A stretch of 64,000 bases of DNA from Tricholoma matsutake (lineage: Eukaryota > Basidiomycota > Agaricomycetes > Agaricales > Tricholomataceae). Made by a program: the position numbers and the translations under genes. How positions within the stretch are numbered: position 1 is the stretch's first letter; every line of letters begins with the position of its first letter. Below the pieces are notes generated by a model that saw nothing but the letters and a program-made list of their open reading frames with translations, was not told the DNA's origin and ran no database searches. Shown piece by piece: positions 58,128 to 64,000 of this stretch. The stretch spans positions 9,920,001 to 9,984,000 of the forward strand of contig AP026540.1 of the NCBI GenBank assembly GCA_026075535.2. The letters run 5' to 3'.

Positions 58128-61100
58128 TAGTGATGTTCCGGCCTGGCTTGGCCCAAAAGCCCCCACTGACAGCTTGGCCCAAGCCCCAGCTTTTGGCAGA
58201 GAAAATGTGTATTTTGGCATGACACAATCAGTGTAGTTACAGTCTAGCTAATCAACATCGGATGCAGTGTCCATCCCTGATCCTTCATTATTGTCCTCCA
58301 AGTCCATCAGCAAATCATCCCAACCCTCAGCATTTTTGGACCCTTCTCCACTATCCTCATCATCCTCACCATCTTTATTGAGCTCTGCTTCAAGAGTTGA
58401 TGAAGGAGCTGGTTCCTGAAATAGTAGATCATGTCAGATCGCACATTTGATACACTGCAAGGCCTCAACAATATCTCCTTTGAGTCAGTTTTGTTGTTTG
58501 TTGATCGTAATGCCACCTTGTGAGAATGCATGCTCGCTTGAAACAGATGATGACATGATGGATAGATAGTCGCAAGCTAGCAATGCCCAGGCAGGATGAT
58601 AGCGAGAAGAATCAACCTAAAAAGATGTCATGATAAGTCATCTGAATATCAAGTATTGGGGCAGGAACACTCACTCCCCACCATTTAATTGCTGACCAGC
58701 CATCTGGTACTTGCTCACTAAGATTCATATATGCCCAGAAGTGCTGAGACCATGGCCGGTCAGGGTCCTCTGAAACACCAGGGTGCGAATCAGTAACATT
58801 ATCCTCATCATCACTAAGTTCCCGAAGCAATGCGCATAGACCTCTTTTTGTCTTCTTGGACTTTGAAGATTCCAGGACATCCAAATCTTGAGTCAGTAGA
58901 AGATACCGCTCCTTAAACTAGATACACAAAGTTAGCATGTAGCCCAACTGTGACACAATATTTCACTTACCACTTCTTCAACACATTTCATGATGTCATC
59001 CTGAAGTTCTGTTGACCAATGCTTCTTGAAATATAACATCTTCTCCTTCAGATTGAGGACTAACAATTATCAGAGGTTTTCATTGACATGAACAGCAATA
59101 ACGTACTCATTGCCAGAATGTAGGCCAGTGATTCTGTTGTCTTCTCATAATACTCGTCAATCTTCATATATGCAGCTTCGAGGGCAGGAGCAAATCACTC
59201 GTACTTTGGACATTCAGCACAAGAGAACCATGCCCTATGAAGTGCTTCAAAGCAGGTATAGCCAGGTGAAGAGTTGATGCTTGGTCAGATGAAAATGCTT
59301 GTTGCACATTGTCTGCATGCTAATAAATCTGTTTCATATAATGAATGAGGAGAGCATACAATATACATATTGCTAGGAGACCCAGAAAGACGTCCACGCG
59401 CTCCCATTCTTCACTGTCCAGTTTGAGCATGCAGATCTTGTCATGCTTTGCAGGTTCAGTCTCTTCCCAACATAGTTCATCAATGAAGGTGTCAACAAAC
59501 TGTAAAAAATGAGTATTGATGGCACCAAATTTACCGCATGCTTACTGTCTTGTTTCATTCAGCCCTATGCAGCATTAGATATGTTGAGGACCATCAGACC
59601 TTCATGTCAATGATAATTTGGACAGGTCTTGTGATACCTCCCTTGGACTGAACAGTTTTCCACATTGCTTTTCACTTTGATGAAGACCGTTCCTTGATTA
59701 CAATTATTTTTAATGCTCCAATAACAATAGCTTGATACATACCTTGACCACAATTGCCCTAACTAACCCCACCTCATCACGACTTGTTGGAACATGCGCT
59801 TCAGGATTCTTCAGGTCAAAGTGTGGGGACTTGCTGTATGTCGATATGAGGGCTTGAGTTGCCAAGTTTATGAGTGCATGAGACAGCTGCAAAACATTGT
59901 GAGCTGAAATCAAACACCAGCAACCTCACGAGATACTCACTTGATTTTCTGCTTTCACCAATCATATTTTTTCCCAGTCACGCCCCTTAAACATACAGCT
60001 AGTTCCTGCATCATCGTGGAATTATTGGATGTGTTATCACACATAACATGACCAATCTGCAATGTATCAGTGAACATGACATGGTATACGATGCCACAAT
60101 CAGCCTACCTTGTGTGCTATGCTGACCTGTTTGATGATCTTATAGAGAGCTTGACCTAGTCGCTCACTGTTGTGAGCATTGCTGAGTTGCATAAAGCCAA
60201 GTAGGCCACCTTTGAGCTCCCACTGTGTGGGTGTTGTTTCCTCGATCCAATGGCCGGTAACTGCAAAATAGCCATCTGAATTGCTTGCTTGCCATGTGTC
60301 GCACATCAGATTGACTTCACCAGTGATGGTTGGACCCTGGACAATATGAGAATGAGGAACTAATTGTCTAAGAGAGATCCCAATGTTGAGCCGTGCCTTC
60401 AACTTTGTCAAATGCTCTTTGAACATCCATTTTATTTCTGCTCGGGTTGACTTTCGACCCGGGATCTTCACACCATTCGTAGCATGTGCAGCAACATCAA
60501 TCATTTCCTTAAACTTCGGGTGTTCGAAGGCCTGTATCAGCTACAAGTAAAATCATTGGCATCAAATAACAACACAACTCTGAGAATCTGGCTTACCTGA
60601 TCAGTGGCAACTAGCCATTCAATCGCAGCCTGACAGAAGATCTTGTTGGTATATGGAACAACTCGCTCCTTGAATTTCTTCTCCCTGAGGTCGCAATCGA
60701 GGGTTTGAGTTGCATGTTCAGCCACCGCCTTGCGCTTCTTGATATCGCCTGGCAGCCTTGACTCATAGTTGGCATCTTGAGCCCATTTGTGGTATTTTCC
60801 CTGACAGAAATCAAGATCTGAGATAAAGGAGTAGTAGCTCACTCACTGAGTGATGTGCCTCCATGTGATGGCATAAAGTTGTGACTTCGTTCACGAGGCT
60901 CTTTTTGTCTCTGCAAGAACAGATCTCATTAGCAAACATATCACCGAGGTACGTGATGCATATGGGCAGAGCTTGCAGATACAATACTTCTTCACCTTTC
61001 CATTAATAGTCTTCTCAATGGGGGACTGAAAGAAATGGTCAACATCACATTGTTTGTCTTCGTGCGATGGCACATCTTCTTCAACTGGCTGGACATCAAC

Positions 61101-62394
61101 ATCCATAAGAAGCCCTTCATCGTCAACCTCCTTTGGATTTCCTAGCAATGCATGTGCCCACTTGGCTGTGACAATATTCAGAACAGAGTTATGCCTTTCT
61201 TGAAACACATGCATGTGTAGTTGACCTTCACTCTTCATCTGCGTCATCCTCGCCACTTTCGTCCTCATCACTGATGATAGTACACTTGTTCTGTGTGGTA
61301 CTAAGCATGATGCGTCGCTTTTTGGCTGAAACATGGAGGAGGTAAATCAGAGTTTTATTTGAGATCTAAACAAAGAGAAATGTATGCAGTCTGGGCTGGT
61401 CATCAATATCCTCATCTTTGCTTGGCTCAACAGAACCAGACATGTCAATGTTACGTTTGGGAGGTGATGTTGATGGTGGTGTGGAACCTGCAGCTACCAC
61501 AGAAGGATCCTGGCCCAAGTTAGCAACAGACGTGTTTTCTTGAGCCTGTCACATGTGAAAAGCTTGAACTGCCTTGCATTGGAAAGAAAGTTCAGGCTGT
61601 GCGGTGTTGTTGGCATCCATAAGCTTTGAGGTTGGGGCAGTGTGGCATGACGGCCATGCTGGGACAGTTGTGTCACTAGATTTATGTCAGCCATAATACA
61701 ACACAGTGAAAAATAATTTGTAAAACATACTGATGATGTTGGAGTTCCGCAATAAGTTGTTGCAGCTTGATCTCAATGATATTCAATGGAAAATTATCCG
61801 CCCAATCAATCTTAGAAAGATAAGTGCAAATGTTACCCAATCCCAACCTTCCTCTGCAAACATGTTGCAAGCAGCCAGCAGTATCTCGACAATCTTCCCC
61901 GAACATGGCATCAAAATGTCTGTTAAATGTTTCATGAGCTGTCTCGCCTTCCTCTGTGTGCATCACAGTCCATATCTTGTCCTCCTTTGTGCCGAGTGGA
62001 ATAGATTGGGGCAAGCAGTTTGAGAGGGTGGCAATAACTTTGACAAGAGCCTTGATCTTTGAGATGGTGGACATCTTTGCAGACTTGGCATTGATTCGGG
62101 GGGGGTTCAAGTGAAGCAGAAATTCAATTGAAAAAAATTGACCTATATACATGCAGGAGCCACCACAAAGGGAGAGAGAGTAGACATTTGCACTTGAAGA
62201 AATCATCAGTATCCAAGTCAGCACTGTCAAACTGAACATATCACAAAACACTTTCGAAGTGCAACAATCACAATGTGATCAAAGTCACATCATTTTGATA
62301 ATCAAAAGTACACACCACAATATGGTCCAAAGCCACGGCCTGAGCCGGCAGCTTTGGCTTTCAGCTACTCTGAGCTGGGCCGGGCACATCACTA
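58128..62394 (-). mobile_element. hAT-superfamily DNA transposon, 4.27 kb
   Basis: The left end TAGTGATGTTCCGGCC (58128) matches the right end, which on the minus strand from 62394 reads TAGTGATGTGCCCGGCC. A perfect 8-bp target duplication, GGCAGTAG, flanks it (58120-58127 and 62395-62402). Subterminal sequences are rich in AGCTTTGG/CCAAAGC-type motifs. It carries a multi-exon hAT transposase on the minus strand, now interrupted. Confidence 0.92.
58248..62074 (-). pseudogene. hAT transposase (N-terminal region, zinc finger, DDE core, dimerisation domain), broken
   Basis: Minus-strand exons. N-terminal region: MSTISKIKALVKVIATLSNC, FNRHFDAMFGEDCRDTAG, FPLNIIEIKLQQLIAELQHH (62074-61735). A linker follows with TGA near 61550, then a possible BED-type finger (DHFFQSPIEKTINGKVKKYCICKLC, 61030-60955). 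The core follows with IFCQAAIEWLVATDQ, IPGRKSTRAEIKWMFKEHL, EVNLMCDTWQASNSDGYFAV (first catalytic aspartate) and GHVMCDNTSNN (second). The C-terminal dimerisation region has WSAIKWWG, YHPAWALLACDYLSIMSSSVSSEHAFS, then QQN-TGA-LKGDIVEALQC. It stops at TAG 58248 after an acidic tail. Further TGA codons are seen near 59960, 59672 and 59200. Splicing between the N-terminal part and the finger could not be settled. Confidence 0.78.
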
Positions 62395-64000
62395 GGCAGT
62401 AGGATCCGTAGCTGATTTATCGTCGAATACTTGCCTAGAAAGAGTATCAGTGCAAAACAATGAGAGAGCAGTGATGAACGCACATAGTGAACCATGCGAT
62501 GGTTCCCTTTGTCCACTGTCTCATCTCCTCATTGTCATTTTTGTCTTCATCTTCACCTTGATCATCGTCACCCTCGCCATCATCCTTGAGGCAGATATCG
62601 ATCCCAAATGCTCGCATCAGAGCGCCATAAAACTCCTCAGGGCTCCAATTTCTGTCTCCAAGATGCCAGTCATCTGAGGCACTGAGACACCATTGGAGCT
62701 ATATGAAAACATCATTAGTGAGGTATCCTACACTAACAGAGAACCTACCTGGGTTGCAGCATAAGTGATCGAACCTGCCGTAGGTTTCTTCATGTTGTTT
62801 TTTTGGGCCTGACCCCTCTTCACTTTGCTGCCACCTGGCCCATCCTTCAGAGCAGTTGATGGCCCAATGAAAATTTGTTTGAAAAACTAGATGAGAAATT
62901 AATGTCGTAGTTACGTAATAACAAAAATTGAAAAATGTACCGCAACTAAGAGATTGCTTTGCATGAGTCCAGAACTAGGGTCTTCTTTGTCAATCAGTGC
63001 TTTGTCGTAGAGGCACACCGGAAAGTCTGTGCTATGGACTTTTATTGAGCCATTCACCAATTTGTTGCGAAACCTGTAAATGTAGTCAGCATGAAGGCAA
63101 ACGAGTGAGATGCCACACCTTTCTGAATCTTCGTCAAATGATGCCAGAAAGTCGATAGGGCAGAGAAGTTGGGTGACCATGGGATGGTTGAAACCTCGAA
63201 CATTGGCCTTGGGCTGTCAGGCAGGGATCACCAGATCAAGTGGCCCACACTTCACGCTGACATATTCCAGGCCATCTGATAGTAAGCTGTTGGAATCATC
63301 CAAGTGCACTCCTCGCGATGCATTTCTTAACTGCCGAGATGTGACTATATGTGTGAAAATATGATCAAAACACGATGGAATGCATACCAGACTAATCATT
63401 TCCTTCTCATACTTGGCCTTCCTCTTCATTTTCTTGATATCGTTTGTGAATTGTGGGTATTTCTTGTGTAGTCAGCGGTAAATGTCCAGTTCGATCTGGT
63501 ATTGTTCCATGAACCTGGAATGAAAGGGTGAGTAAGACAAATATATTGATGACACAATACATACCGATCATCGTCATCATACTCCTCAGCATCTGCCTTA
63601 AGTCCAACATCCAGAATGGTGTACCAGGATACAAACAGGTGTTCACTGTGAATGATCCACCTTGCAAAATTCTTGTAATGCGTGAAGGAGTCCTTGTGTT
63701 CATCCAGCCTAACAGTAATTAATGTACAAGCAAGAATGGAATGAGACAATACTTACTTTTGGTGCTTTTTACTACCTTTATCTTCATCAGCAGCACTCTT
63801 CCATTTCTTGCTGTTTGTATTGTGAGATGAGGATTGCGAGGATGACTTGGATCTGGAGGATGGAATAGAATGAGATGATGAGGATGGCATAAGGGGGAGA
63901 TAGTAGTGGGAAGGAAGAAAGAGACAACACGACCTGCGATTCCTTCAAGATTCCTGGTCATGTGCCTCATGCATTTGTTTATTTGAGTCGATTGATCAAG

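Larger units (their letters stand above)
57742..63890 (-). pseudogene. Gene of an expanded Agaricomycete family (DUF6698-like), split by a hAT element
   Basis: Minus-strand gene starting with the ATG at 63890 (MPSSSSHSIPSSRSKSSSQS). Key segments: FVSWYTILDVGLKADAEEYD, FMEQYQIELDIYR, VTSRQLRNASRGVHLDDSNS, VRGFNHPMVTQLLCPIDFLA, VHSTDFPVCLYDKALID, GLMQSNLLVAFFKQIFIGPS, TYAATQLQWCLSASDDW, WSPEEFYGALMRAF. From memory this is the widespread mushroom family annotated as DUF6698; no function is known to me. Without the hAT element (58128-62394) and one GGCAGTAG copy, the exon reads through: VFDDKSATDPTA joins PVHGLTLDALLAKRKAQ. The C-terminus has two diverged KGKGHNKDLDES/KGKGHSKDLDKS repeats and stops at TGA 57742. 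TGA codons also interrupt after LDIYR and after LDLVIPA, so the copy is dead apart from the insertion. Confidence 0.65.

Noticed and set aside
25721..63890. Classical Neurospora-type RIP as cause of the decay
   Set aside because: RIP favours CpA and would create many TAA and TAG stops from CAA, CAG and TGG. Here TGA dominates, fitting CpG deamination. A CpG-directed RIP-like process remains possible.
1..64000. CRISPR arrays, rRNA or tRNA genes
   Set aside because: The regular repeats seen are minisatellites or hairpins in a eukaryotic context, and I recognised no rRNA stretch or tRNA cloverleaf by eye. A tRNA scan was not possible here.

Overview
The window reads as an intron-rich nuclear segment of a filamentous basidiomycete, most likely an Agaricomycete. 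Coding exons are split by many introns of about 45-60 bp. The repeats include a KDZ transposase with a CxC2 cysteine cluster next to a TET/JBP-type dioxygenase, a pairing known from mushroom genomes. No species can be named from the sequence alone.

Left third (1-21.6 kb): a compact block of housekeeping genes. In order: the 3' part of isocitrate lyase (+), the phospholipase NTE1 (+), the HOPS/CORVET SM protein VPS33 (+), a 73-residue YABBY/HMG-box-like protein (+), an F-box/leucine-rich-repeat protein (+), the exosome cofactor C1D/Rrp47 (-), the splicing factor SF3b5 (+, divergent from C1D with 69 bp between start codons) and a large disordered SAM-dependent methyltransferase (+). All reconstruct with short introns, some exons being only 3-30 nt. 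I see no lesions in them.

Middle (22.2-38.1 kb): mobile DNA. A 2.06 kb element with terminal inverted repeats and a TA target duplication carries a coiled-coil gene but no transposase core. A roughly 205 bp foldback element follows. Then a Ty3/Gypsy-type element (25721-37296, 191-bp LTRs, TSD TGCCT) interrupts a short ORF and itself contains a second, oppositely oriented Gypsy element (30884-36836, 257-bp LTRs). A third LTR with a chromodomain stub follows.

Right part (38.2-51.4 kb): a probable composite KDZ-type locus with a KDZ transposase (+), a TET/JBP-like 2OG-Fe(II) dioxygenase (-), a possible PD-(D/E)XK-like protein (-), two genes of unknown function (-) and arrays of short CATCCRTTCY-type repeats. 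Of these, only the small unknown gene at 49573-50319 is intact.

End (51.4-64 kb): tandem repeats, two families of short hairpins whose stems vary but stay complementary, an LTR remnant, a 1.2 kb non-autonomous hAT-like element (TSD GTTRTCGT) and a 4.27 kb hAT element (TSD GGCAGTAG). The latter is inserted into an exon of a repeated Agaricomycete gene of unknown function.

The strongest cross-cutting signal is that the coding sequences of almost all mobile elements are broken mainly by in-frame TGA codons, usually where arginine is expected, with few TAA or TAG. This fits CGA-to-TGA decay of methylated CpG. It includes the TET/JBP gene, whose stop falls exactly in the metal-binding HxD motif. 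Intron structures were inferred by hand from frame, GT-AG sites and family knowledge.
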